Part shown: one piece after another, positions 34,967-42,968 of the stretch
How the letters are laid out: each line of letters begins with the position of its first letter
How positions within the stretch are numbered: position 1 is the stretch's first letter
Assembly: GCF_027853915.1 (NCBI RefSeq)
Contig: NZ_JAQGLA010000002.1
Location: 62,001-126,000, forward strand
Origin: Saccharopolyspora oryzae
GTDB lineage: Bacteria > Actinomycetota > Actinomycetes > Mycobacteriales > Pseudonocardiaceae
DNA length: 64,000 nucleotides
Direction: 5' to 3'
Program-made: the position numbers and the translations under genes
The notes under the pieces: generated by a model
Told to the model about the DNA's origin: nothing
Seen by the model: only the letters and a program-made list of their open reading frames with translations
The model's database searches: none

Positions 34967-35487
34967 AAGGACGCGTCGCACCACCGGTGCTCCGAACCGA
35001 CCGGCTCACCCTGGAACCGCTGCGCGCCGATCACGCCGAGGAGATGTCCGAAGTGCTCGCCGCTCCGGAGCTCTACGACTTCATCGGCGGAGTCCCGCTC
35101 ACCGCGACCGAACTGCGCGCCCGATACGAGCGGATGCTGGCGGGTTCGCCGGATCCGGAGGTGTCGTGGTGCAACTGGGTGATCCGCCTGCGCGCGGAGG
35201 ACTGCCTCGTCGGCGCGGTGCAGGCGACGATCAGCCCCGGCTACCCCGGCCCGGCGGCCCAGATCGCCTGGATGGTGGGAACGCCCTGGCAGAAGCGCGG
35301 CATCGCGAAGGAAGCGGCGCTCGCCCTGGTCGACTGGCTCCGCCAACTGCCGGTGCGCTGCGTCATCGCCCACGTCCACCCGCGACACCGCGCCTCGGCC
35401 GCAGTCGCGGAGGCCGCCGGCCTAAGCCCGACCCCCGACACCCACGACGGCGAAATCATGTGGCGGCTCGTGCTCGACACTGTCTGA
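34963..35487 (+). CDS. GNAT-family acetyltransferase, third of three (RimJ/RimL type)
   Basis: 174 residues of the acetyltransf_3/RimJ-like branch: LRTDRLTLEPLRADHAEEM at the start, IAWMVGTPWQKRGIAKEAAL as the acetyl-CoA loop, and HPRHRASAAVAEAAGLSPT near the end. Members acetylate protein N-termini or small molecules. It ends the three-gene unit; a hairpin starts at the base after the stop. Confidence 0.88.
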   Translation: MKGRVAPPVLRTDRLTLEPLRADHAEEMSEVLAAPELYDFIGGVPLTATELRARYERMLAGSPDPEVSWCNWVIRLRAEDCLVGAVQATISPGYPGPAAQIAWMVGTPWQKRGIAKEAALALVDWLRQLPVRCVIAHVHPRHRASAAVAEAAGLSPTPDTHDGEIMWRLVLDTV

Positions 35488-35515
35488 GCGGGGCGTTGCG
35501 CCTGCGACGCTCCGC
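35488..35515 (+). terminator. terminator of the acetyltransferase operon
   Basis: GCGGGGCGTTGC pairs with GCGACGCTCCGC (12 bp with two G-T wobbles) around GCCT, directly after the stop codon. Confidence 0.65.
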
Positions 35516-35550
35516 CACATGGCGCGGAAAGCACTAGAGCGCAGGCGAAC

Positions 35551-35775
35551 GTGCGGTTCGTGGTGCGCAACGACGTCGAAGACGATCTGCTCGCTGCTTC
35601 GGCGATGGCGCGGCCTAGCCAACCTGATCATCGCCTCTGCACATCTCCACGCCCGTTCGCTATCGCCATCGATGCCGGATCCGCTGCGCTTACCACCGGC
35701 TCGTGCGGCGCCCCCGCGTCGTCGGTGTGCTCCGAATCCTGTTCGGTTTCCTCGTCGGGATATCCCGGGTCTTTG
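35551..35775 (+). pseudogene. decayed 5' copy of the KAP NTPase gene
   Basis: This stretch aligns with the 5' part of the intact gene at 38748-40616. CGGTTCGTGGTGCGCAACGA (35554 on) matches CGGTTCGTCGTGCTCAACGA (38778 on). The coding for FAIAIDAG matches FTIAIDAG just before the Walker A site. The 44 bases 35691-35734 differ from 39084-39127 at three positions. The part encoding the Walker A lysine and the following helices is deleted, and the frame is broken. No RNA or protein product is expected. The remnant is in the same orientation as the intact gene. Confidence 0.8.
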
Positions 35776-35911
35776 ATCGGAGCATTTCAACGATCGCCAG
35801 AGCGCTAGAGCGACGGTCCGGGTCTCGAGACAACACTGCACCAAGGACTGCGATCAGCAGCGGGGCTGTTGTGATCAGACAGATCAGTACAGCCCCGAGG
35901 AGCGGGGTCAC
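35690..35911 (-). CDS. possible small membrane protein
   Basis: Minus-strand frame of 73 codons from GTG 35911, with an AGGT-type site upstream. The first 30 residues are a plausible membrane helix and stop-transfer (LLGAVLICLITTAPLLIAVL, then SRDPDRRSSALAIVEMLR). Small proteins of this kind are common in actinomycete accessory regions. The last 30 codons run antisense through the KAP remnant, so the gene may be truncated or chimeric. Confidence 0.4.
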   Translation of the reverse strand: MTPLLGAVLICLITTAPLLIAVLGAVLSRDPDRRSSALAIVEMLRSKTRDIPTRKPNRIRSTPTTRGRRTSRW

Positions 35912-36103
35912 GCGGTCACCTACCTGACGTGTTCGTGGTCATCTACCGCATGTATAGGCACCACCACGAGGCACATAGGTACGCCCATTTCGTCGTTGTT
36001 CACTTTTGCAAATACATCGCTCTGAACTTCTACCTTCCCGTACGTCCGGAACCAGCATCTGACCTACGCCTGGGCAAGAAGAGATCCTGACCTGAGGGCT
36101 TGG
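35912..36103. other. AT-richer promoter region before sigma-like gene
   Basis: About 190 bp, markedly less GC-rich than the genes around it (for example around 35985-36045). It probably carries the promoter of the sigma-like/PAS gene pair. No clear operator symmetry was found. Confidence 0.35.
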
Positions 36104-36778
36104 ATGATCGAAGAGGACACCGCCACGGAGGAGGTTCCGCATGAGGACAAAGCGCTGTGCGACCGCCTCCGGGAGGCAGGATGCAAGGGACCGCTGTGGG
36201 AGCGTGCCGCGGTCACGTTCGCGAAGCTCGGCTGGTCTGTCATGGAGGCGTGGCTCGTCACCGGTGTGATCGCGGGGAAGTGCCGGGAGAAAGGTCGACC
36301 TGTCGAGCTGCCTCGGGACTGGACCCCTGAAGACCGGGAGGAACTCGTGGCCGCTGCGGTGGCCACGGGATTAGAGACTTTTCGACAGGCCCTCGAATCC
36401 GGGCGCTGGAAGCCGGACCAAGGCGCGTCCCTGCGCACCTACTTCGTTGGAAGCTGCGTGCTCGCGTTCCCCAACGTGCTTCGCCGGTGGCAATCCGAGC
36501 GAACCCGCTACCGCAAGGCGAAGGACTTCCTGAAGCAGGAGGTTGCTGCGCGAGAGGACTACATCAAACCGGTTGACGTCGTCGACGCAGTGGACGCCCT
36601 GAAGCGTTTGTCCAGTGGGGAGAACGAACGCAACCGAGCCATCTGGGGCCTCTACCACCTCTACGAACACACTCCAGCGGAGATCGCACACGTGATGGGC
36701 ATGAGCCCAGGAGCAGTCAGCGCGGTTCTGCGGCGCATGGCCCAACGCCGCCGCTCCGGCGAGAGGAGGTCGAAATGA
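36104..36778 (+). CDS. sigma-70-like (ECF-type) factor
   Basis: 224 residues, not a standard ECF length class. A region resembling sigma domain 2 is GLETFRQALESGRWKPDQGASLRTYFVGSCV with FPNVLRRWQSERTRYR. A C-terminal helix-turn-helix like domain 4 is LYHLYEHTPAEIAHVMGMSPGAVSAVLRRM. The first 90 residues are unusual. It would recruit RNA polymerase to special promoters. Its stop overlaps the start of the PAS gene by four bases (ATGA), so the two are co-translated and probably work together. No anti-sigma factor is visible. Confidence 0.72.
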   Translation: MIEEDTATEEVPHEDKALCDRLREAGCKGPLWERAAVTFAKLGWSVMEAWLVTGVIAGKCREKGRPVELPRDWTPEDREELVAAAVATGLETFRQALESGRWKPDQGASLRTYFVGSCVLAFPNVLRRWQSERTRYRKAKDFLKQEVAAREDYIKPVDVVDAVDALKRLSSGENERNRAIWGLYHLYEHTPAEIAHVMGMSPGAVSAVLRRMAQRRRSGERRSK

Positions 36779-38400
36779 ACAGTGACACCATCGACCCCAA
36801 CGGGCACGAGGATCTAGCCCTCCTGGAAGGGCTTCTCGAAAGGTCTTCATTCGGCACCGACACCAGTGACCTGAAAGCTCGTACTTCCTCGGAGAAGGCT
36901 GCCTACGCAGTAAGGCTCGCCACGTACCTGCGCGAGGCCAGTACCGCGCCCCAGGAGCCTGAACGAACCGCAGAACCACGGACAGTCCGCGCACGGAAGC
37001 CCGGCACCGGAGGCTCAACAGCGGCAGCCAAGCCGACCAGAGGACACCACCTCGAACAAGAGGGGATGCCTCTGCATGAATCCGACGGCGCCGCTCCCCT
37101 GAGGCTACTCACACTCGACCCGCCCGGAAAGCACTGGAGATCCGTTCTCGCAGGACGGTGGGCCTCCGAACTGCGCTCAACCGCGTACATCCCCTTCTCT
37201 CGCGACGAGCTTCGGCTTCGCCTGCTGGACCTCGTAGATCACATCGCTGACGCGTTGGAGACCCCAGAGTCGGTTGACGAAGCGGCGCGTCTGGTGGGGA
37301 ACCGACTGGTCGAGATTCACGCCACTGGACAAGACAGCCTGCCCTGCACCCTGGCCATTCTTCGGGAACACCTGGCCATGACGACTGCCAGCAGTAAGAC
37401 TCGCAAATCCCTCCTGCAGACTATATCGGCCTCCTATTTTGCCGCGGAGATCACGAGTGCTTTCGAACAAAAAGAAGCGTTGAAGCAGGCCATTGAGAGG
37501 GCGAAACTAAAGGCCGATCAAGCGCTGCGATCGAGCGAGGAACGGTTTCGCAAGGTATTCAATACTGCACCAACCGGGATTGCAATCCTCGACAAGTCTG
37601 GACAATTTATCGACACTAATCCCGCGCTGCAAGAAATACTGGGAATCGACACACACAACCTGTCATCGATGACAATTCACGAGCTGGTGCACCCCGATTA
37701 CATAGACTTCCTGGCCGCCACCCTGTCCAACCTAACGGAGGCAAAGTCAAGCTACCGGAGCCGAACCGAGCTGCCCCTGATGTGCGCTGGCGATCGGACC
37801 ATTCTGGCCTCCCTCGCATTCTCCGTTCTACACGACACAAACGGCGACCCATACAGCTTTGTCGCGAACGTGGAAGACATTACAGATCTCCATATGCTAC
37901 AGGAAAGGTTTCGCTACAACGCCATACACGACTCCACGAGCAGGCTACCCAACATCAACTTCTTTCGCATCCGTCTGCAGGACGAACTCAACAGATCCCA
38001 CCGCGGCAACCTACTGAGCACCTACCGGATCGCACTGAATTTCGACTCCCCCCCAAGCACGAGGGCCATCGAAACAATTGTGCAACGCCTCGAAGAGCTA
38101 ACCGAATCCGAGAACAGTATTCTCGCATGCTTCGGTGACACTGATTTTGCGATCGCTATTCAACACTCACATCAGACACCAGACGAATCACAATTCGCCG
38201 AACTGGCCACCCGAAAACTCTCCGCGCCCATCGATTCCGACAGCCACAGCCCCACAGCCACAGTAAACATAGGTGCTGTTCGAAATACCGACGCCGACGC
38301 AACATCGGCGCACATAATGTGGGCCGCCGACCTGGCACTGCGAAAGGCCATATCACTAGGCGGCGGACGATGGGTAGTGTCCACGCACATCCACGCGTGA
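36775..38400 (+). CDS. PAS protein with degenerate GGDEF domain
   Basis: 541 residues. Residues about 120-225 form an alpha-helical N-terminal domain seen in actinobacterial GGDEF/EAL proteins (WASELRSTAYIPFSRDELRL). A coiled-coil-like linker (EQKEALKQAIERAKLKADQA) follows. A PAS domain starts near residue 255 (SEERFRKVFNTAPTGIAILD), and a GGDEF-like fold begins at HDSTSRLPNINFFRIRLQDE. The signature is replaced by CFGDTDFAIAI, so cyclase activity is unlikely and the domain may bind c-di-GMP or only sense. Base composition is more AT-rich than the flanks, suggesting acquisition. Coupled to the sigma-like factor. Confidence 0.78.
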   Translation: MNSDTIDPNGHEDLALLEGLLERSSFGTDTSDLKARTSSEKAAYAVRLATYLREASTAPQEPERTAEPRTVRARKPGTGGSTAAAKPTRGHHLEQEGMPLHESDGAAPLRLLTLDPPGKHWRSVLAGRWASELRSTAYIPFSRDELRLRLLDLVDHIADALETPESVDEAARLVGNRLVEIHATGQDSLPCTLAILREHLAMTTASSKTRKSLLQTISASYFAAEITSAFEQKEALKQAIERAKLKADQALRSSEERFRKVFNTAPTGIAILDKSGQFIDTNPALQEILGIDTHNLSSMTIHELVHPDYIDFLAATLSNLTEAKSSYRSRTELPLMCAGDRTILASLAFSVLHDTNGDPYSFVANVEDITDLHMLQERFRYNAIHDSTSRLPNINFFRIRLQDELNRSHRGNLLSTYRIALNFDSPPSTRAIETIVQRLEELTESENSILACFGDTDFAIAIQHSHQTPDESQFAELATRKLSAPIDSDSHSPTATVNIGAVRNTDADATSAHIMWAADLALRKAISLGGGRWVVSTHIHA

Positions 38401-38747
38401 ACAGACACTCAGCCCCAGGAACGAGCTGGAAGGTTGCGGTTCAGCGGACTGTCATGAGTGTTCCACAGGGCGAGTGGGCCATTGGTGAGCTCCGGCCAGC
38501 AGGTCGCCCACGTCGGATGGCGTTAATGTGTGGCGCCTACGGGACTCGCCCCTGATTCGACCGTGCGGCGGCTGCCAGGGAGACGGCGAAGATCACCGGA
38601 GCCGCTGTCTGGTAGCCGATCCGCAGATCGCCGACGCAGCCTGCGCCCTGACCTCCCTCGTCGACAGCGACCCCAGCGTCGACCAGACCCGGTCGAGCTG
38701 ATCGGATCGGCCTCGGACGAGGTGCTCGTCCTGCCATAATCCGCTTC
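38401..38747. other. intergenic region with possible gene remnant
   Basis: About 350 bp without an intact gene. Around 38592-38695 one plus-strand frame reads CLVADPQIADAACALTSLVD before a stop and could be the tail of a lost gene. It should also hold the promoter of the KAP NTPase gene. Confidence 0.35.
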
Positions 38748-40616
38748 GTGCCACCGGATTCGTCGAGCGACCAGGGCCGGTTCGTCGTGCTCAACGACCA
38801 GCCCGTCGAGGTTGCTGCGGAGGACCTGCTCGGGGCTTCGGCAACCGCGCGCGGACTGGTCGACCTGATCACCGACTCCCGCACCGCCACCCCGTTCACC
38901 ATCGCCATCGACGCCGGTTGGGGCATGGGCAAGAGCAGCCTGATGCGGCTGATGCGCACGGAGCTGGACCAGCGGGGCACGCCGACCGCGTGGTTCAACG
39001 CGTGGACGTCCGGCCCCGATGCGCTCGAAGTGCTGATCAAGACCGTGCTGCTCACCTTCGACCGCAACATCGTCCGGCGCGCCTACCACCGGCTCATGCG
39101 GCGCCGCCGCGTCGTCGGCGTGCTCCGGGTGCTGTTCAACCTCGTCGTGGGTGCGTCCCGGGTGGTCCCGGTGGTGGACCGCATCTGGCAAGAGCTGTCG
39201 GTCAACGCCAAGGCGCGCAACGAAATTCGCGATGTCGTCCGCGAGATGGCCGAGGACTGGGTCGACAACGGCTCCACCGGCGGCAGGCAGCTCGTGGTGT
39301 TCGTCGACGACCTCGACAGGTGCTCCGGCGAGGTCGCGCTGACCGTGTGCGAGGCGATCAAGCTCTACCTCGACGTGCCGGGCCTGGTGTTCGTGATCGG
39401 CTGCGACCAGGCAGTGCTGGACGCCAAGGTGCGGGAGTCCGGCGGCTCAGCCGCTCAGGCGCAGGACCTGCTGGAGAAGATCGTGCAGGTCAACTACCGG
39501 ACACCGGCGCCGGACAACGAGCTGCTGCTGCGGCTGGTCGACGGCTTCGCCGTCCGCTCCGGCACCAAGCACCTCCTCGGCACCAACCTGCCCGCGCTGA
39601 TCGCCCGGCGCACCAACCGGAACCCGCGCCGGATCAAACGGCTGATCAACAGCTTCGTGCTCGAGTACAACCTGAGCCCGCAGTGGCAGCAGATCGGCGC
39701 ATCGGCGCTGGTCCGCGTGGTGCTGTTGCAGCACTACTACCCCGGTTTCTACCGGGACGTCACCGAACCGGCCAACAGCGACATCATCCACGAGTTCCTC
39801 ACCTACAGCAGGATCCGCATCGAGTGCCGAGCCGGGCAACGACCGGAAGCCGCGGAGTTCTTCACCGCGCACGAGGTCACGCCGCCGAACTCGGGCGCAG
39901 GCCCGGAAGACCTCCTGAACTCGCTGCGCCAGCTCGAGCAGGAGCTCCCGGTGTCCTTCCCCGATCTCGTGGCGGACGCGAACTTCACCTCGCTGGTGAC
40001 CGAACTGGCCGACGAGGAGCACTTCGAGGAGATCCGCGATCACCTGCAGCACGGCCGACGAGCCGGCGCGGTCGGGGCCGAGGTCCCGGAGCCGCAGGTG
40101 TCCGGACCCGCCGCTTCGCTCGACGACGAGGACTACGAGCTGCCGTTCGGTGGCGAGCTGAGTTCACCGCTCCCGCTCCACCTCCCCGATGCGCCCCGGA
40201 TCCTCTGGATCGACGACGACTTCGGTTCGGACGTCCTGAGCTTCGCCGGAGGCACCAAAGCGCAGGTGCTCGAGTTCGCCGCGCGCGCCGGCATCCGGAT
40301 CGAGACGATCTCCGATCCCGAGACCGCCCGATTCGTCATGCGGCGTGCCAAACCGCACTTGCTGATCTCGGACATCAACCGCGGTGACAACCCGAACGCC
40401 GGGCTGGACGACTTGGCCGCACTGCGGTCCGAGGGGATCTACGACGGCCCGGTCGTCTTCTACACCCGCCGCGTCACGCCGTCCCGCATCAAGCGCGCCG
40501 AAGAGCTGGGGGACGTGGGGATCACATCGGACCCGGACGAGCTGCAGGCGTGGATCGAACGCTTCACGTTCAGAACGGTCAGGGACAGCGTCCCGCCGTT
40601 CCTCGTCCAGGACTGA
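38748..40616 (+). CDS. KAP-type P-loop NTPase fused to receiver-like domain
   Basis: 622 residues. Walker A is DAGWGMGKSSLMRL (about residues 55-68); Walker B is VVFVDDLDRCSGE (about 183-195), with the DxxxR typical of KAP NTPases. A hydrophobic segment between them (VVGVLRVLFNLVVGASRVVP) is where KAP proteins carry membrane helices. RRTNRNPRRIKRLINSF is the sensor-2-like end of the ATPase. From about residue 480 a receiver-like domain follows: RILWIDDDFGSD (acidic pocket), HLLISDINRG (phospho-acceptor-like Asp), VVFYTRR (Thr). The conserved Lys is not obvious. KAP NTPases are often tied to phage exclusion or membrane complexes; the role here is unproven. Confidence 0.83.
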   Translation: MPPDSSSDQGRFVVLNDQPVEVAAEDLLGASATARGLVDLITDSRTATPFTIAIDAGWGMGKSSLMRLMRTELDQRGTPTAWFNAWTSGPDALEVLIKTVLLTFDRNIVRRAYHRLMRRRRVVGVLRVLFNLVVGASRVVPVVDRIWQELSVNAKARNEIRDVVREMAEDWVDNGSTGGRQLVVFVDDLDRCSGEVALTVCEAIKLYLDVPGLVFVIGCDQAVLDAKVRESGGSAAQAQDLLEKIVQVNYRTPAPDNELLLRLVDGFAVRSGTKHLLGTNLPALIARRTNRNPRRIKRLINSFVLEYNLSPQWQQIGASALVRVVLLQHYYPGFYRDVTEPANSDIIHEFLTYSRIRIECRAGQRPEAAEFFTAHEVTPPNSGAGPEDLLNSLRQLEQELPVSFPDLVADANFTSLVTELADEEHFEEIRDHLQHGRRAGAVGAEVPEPQVSGPAASLDDEDYELPFGGELSSPLPLHLPDAPRILWIDDDFGSDVLSFAGGTKAQVLEFAARAGIRIETISDPETARFVMRRAKPHLLISDINRGDNPNAGLDDLAALRSEGIYDGPVVFYTRRVTPSRIKRAEELGDVGITSDPDELQAWIERFTFRTVRDSVPPFLVQD

Positions 40617-40623
40617 CCGCTGC

Positions 40624-42270
40624 TCATCCGTCGACGAGTTCGTCCAGGTGGCGCAGGGCTTCTGGGACCGGGTCGGTGGTTCGGAGGACGTGGTGGAGGT
40701 AGGTGTTGGCCACCACCAGCTTCCGGCGGCCGAGGCCGGTTCGGGCTTCGTGGTCGGCTTGTTCGAAGAGCAGCGCCGCCATCGTGGTCTGGGCAGCCAG
40801 GTCGGTGAACTCCCCGCACATCGCCTGGGCGTAGTCGTCGCTCTCGGCCAGCAGGGACTTGCCGAGGGACCGGATACTGTCCACTTCGGACATCAGCGGC
40901 TCGGCTCCGGCCGCGACGTCCGGGTCGGTGATGCGTTCCAGCCGCTGCTGGGCGGTGTCGGCGAGCAGCTCGTGGGCGTTGTCCTTTCGGATGCAGCGCA
41001 GGACGTCGAGGGCGATCACGTTGCTGGAGCCCTCCCAGATCGAGCCCAGGTGGGCGTCGCGCACGAGCCTGGGGTTGATCCAGTCCTCGATGTAGCCGTT
41101 GCCGCCGCGGATCTCCATCGCCTCGCCGGTCACCACGCGCGCCTTCTTGCACAGGTGGTACTTGCCCAGCGGGGTCAGGACGCGGATCAGCCGGCGGGCT
41201 TCGGGGTCGCCGGCGTCGGCGCGGTCGAGCGCGGCGGCGGCTTCCAGCACGAATCCGAGGCCTGCTTCGGCGTGCAGCAGCATCGGCAGCAGGGTCTTGC
41301 GCATCAGCGGCTGGTCGAAGAGCGGTTTGCCGAAGGCCACCCGCTGGCGGGTGTGCGCGACCGACTCGTTCAGCGCGCGCCGCATCAGCGCCACCGCTCG
41401 CATGGCGTTGGACAGGCGCGACACGTTGACCATCTCGGCCATCTGCAGGAATCCGCGGGACAGGTCGCCGACGGGCAGCGCGTAGCAGTCCTCCAGCGTC
41501 ACCTCGCCGCTGGCCATCGAGCGGCTGCCCATCTTGTCCTTGAGCCGGTCGATCCGGTAGGTGTTGCGGCTGCCGTCCGGGCGCAGCCTCGGCACCATGA
41601 ACATCCCGAGCCCCTTGGTGCCTTCCGGGCCGCCCGGAACCCGGGCCAGGGTGAGGATCACGTCGGCGGACACGTTGGAGGCGAACCACTTCTGGCCGCG
41701 CAGCGTCCAATGCGAACCGTTCGGGGTGGCCTCGGTGGCGGTGCGGCCGACGTCGCTGCCGCCCTGCTTCTCGGTCATGAACATCGCGCCGGTCAGCAGC
41801 GAGTCGAAGTCCGGCGAGCTCAACCCGTCGATCTCGCGGGCGAACAGCGACTGGTCGCCGAAGCGGCGCAGCACCCGGGCCGCCGAGTCGGTCATCGAAA
41901 CCGGGCAGAACAAGCCGAACTCGGCCTGCACGAACACGTACGACAGGCCGTACTTGACCACGTGCGGCACCGCGGTCGGCCAGCCGTGCACGCCCGGCCG
42001 GTGCGACATCGCGGCGAACCCGAACCGCTCGAACGCCAACCGCGACATCCCGGTGTAGGCCGGGTGGTAGACCACTTCGTCGACCCGCTCGCCCGCGGCG
42101 TCGTACTGGCGCAGCTGCGGCGGGTTGACCTCCGCGACCGCGGCCAGCTCGTCCAGCTCCCCGGCCGCGACCGCGCCGACGTCGCGCAGCACGGGTTCCA
42201 CCCGCTCCATCGAGTCGACGTACCGGGCGAGCAGCGGGCGCAGAGCTGGATCGGCATCGGCGAAGTTCAT
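40624..42270 (-). CDS. AidB-like acyl-CoA dehydrogenase
   Basis: About 548 residues, longer than ordinary acyl-CoA dehydrogenases and matching the AidB/isovaleryl-CoA-like branch. FMTEKQGGSDVGRTATEA and GQKWFASNVSADVILTLAR are FAD-contact regions; RQRVAFGKPLFDQPLMRKTL and RGGNGYIEDW follow, with IWEGSSNVIALDVLR near the C-terminal domain. AidB binds DNA and is linked to alkylation stress in E. coli; the enzymatic substrate is uncertain. The ATG at 42270 is the likely start; an in-frame GTG at 42279 is possible. Convergent with the KAP gene, seven bases apart. Confidence 0.87.
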   Translation of the reverse strand: MNFADADPALRPLLARYVDSMERVEPVLRDVGAVAAGELDELAAVAEVNPPQLRQYDAAGERVDEVVYHPAYTGMSRLAFERFGFAAMSHRPGVHGWPTAVPHVVKYGLSYVFVQAEFGLFCPVSMTDSAARVLRRFGDQSLFAREIDGLSSPDFDSLLTGAMFMTEKQGGSDVGRTATEATPNGSHWTLRGQKWFASNVSADVILTLARVPGGPEGTKGLGMFMVPRLRPDGSRNTYRIDRLKDKMGSRSMASGEVTLEDCYALPVGDLSRGFLQMAEMVNVSRLSNAMRAVALMRRALNESVAHTRQRVAFGKPLFDQPLMRKTLLPMLLHAEAGLGFVLEAAAALDRADAGDPEARRLIRVLTPLGKYHLCKKARVVTGEAMEIRGGNGYIEDWINPRLVRDAHLGSIWEGSSNVIALDVLRCIRKDNAHELLADTAQQRLERITDPDVAAGAEPLMSEVDSIRSLGKSLLAESDDYAQAMCGEFTDLAAQTTMAALLFEQADHEARTGLGRRKLVVANTYLHHVLRTTDPVPEALRHLDELVDG

Positions 42271-42432
42271 GCCCAGCACGTTTCCACCGCCCGTCCTGAG
42301 CTGTCCAATACCGAATCGTCCCCCCGCTGAGACTCCCACCGACTCAATCCCCTCCGCGATCCGGAAGCAGGCGCCGGCCCGGTCCGACCTCTACCGTGTG
42401 GTGGGAACCTCGGCGAGCGGGTGGGGTGGGAC

Positions 42433-42921
42433 ATGGTGGACGCGCAGCGGAAGCTGGTGCTGATCCGGCACGCGAAATCGGCCTGGCCGGACGACGCCGA
42501 CGACTTCGACCGACCGCTGGCCACCCGCGGCCGCCGCGACGCACCGGCCGTCGGCCACTGGCTGCGCGACCACGCAGCAGCCATCGAGCTGGTGCTCTGC
42601 TCCCCCGCGATCCGAGCCCGGCAGACCTGGGAACTGGCCGCACCCGAGATCCCGGCCGAACCGAAGCTGAAGTACGACGACCGGATCTACGTCGCCTCGG
42701 CCCGCGAACTCCTGTCGGTCATCCACGAGATCCCGCCGACGGTCATGACCGCAGCCGTCATCGGCCACAACCCCGGCCTGGAGGACCTGGTCAGCCTGCT
42801 CACCGGAGAACCCGCGGTGCTCAAGACCGCAGCGATCGCGGTCCTGAGCACGCCGAACCCGTGGTCGGCCATCGGCGAGAACTGCGCCACCGCAGTCGAG
42901 TTCGCCAAACCGCGGGGCTGA
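42433..42921 (+). CDS. SixA-type histidine phosphatase
   Basis: 162 residues of the histidine-phosphatase superfamily. LVLIRHAKSAW holds the catalytic RHxKS motif, LATRGRRDAPAVG and LCSPAIRARQTW supply the arginines, and VIGHNPGLEDL holds the second histidine. SixA removes phosphate from His-phosphotransfer domains; actinobacterial members may act on other phosphoproteins. ATG 42433 follows a GGGTGGG site. A strong hairpin follows the gene. Confidence 0.88.
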   Translation: MVDAQRKLVLIRHAKSAWPDDADDFDRPLATRGRRDAPAVGHWLRDHAAAIELVLCSPAIRARQTWELAAPEIPAEPKLKYDDRIYVASARELLSVIHEIPPTVMTAAVIGHNPGLEDLVSLLTGEPAVLKTAAIAVLSTPNPWSAIGENCATAVEFAKPRG

Positions 42922-42928
42922 AGCCGAC

Positions 42929-42962
42929 CCCGCCACCGGCCTGAAGAAGCGCCGGTGGCGGG
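42929..42962. terminator. 12-bp bidirectional terminator hairpin
   Basis: CCCGCCACCGGC pairs with GCCGGTGGCGGG around a ten-base loop, between the convergent SixA and PhoD genes. Confidence 0.7.
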
Positions 42963-42968
42963 AACGGG

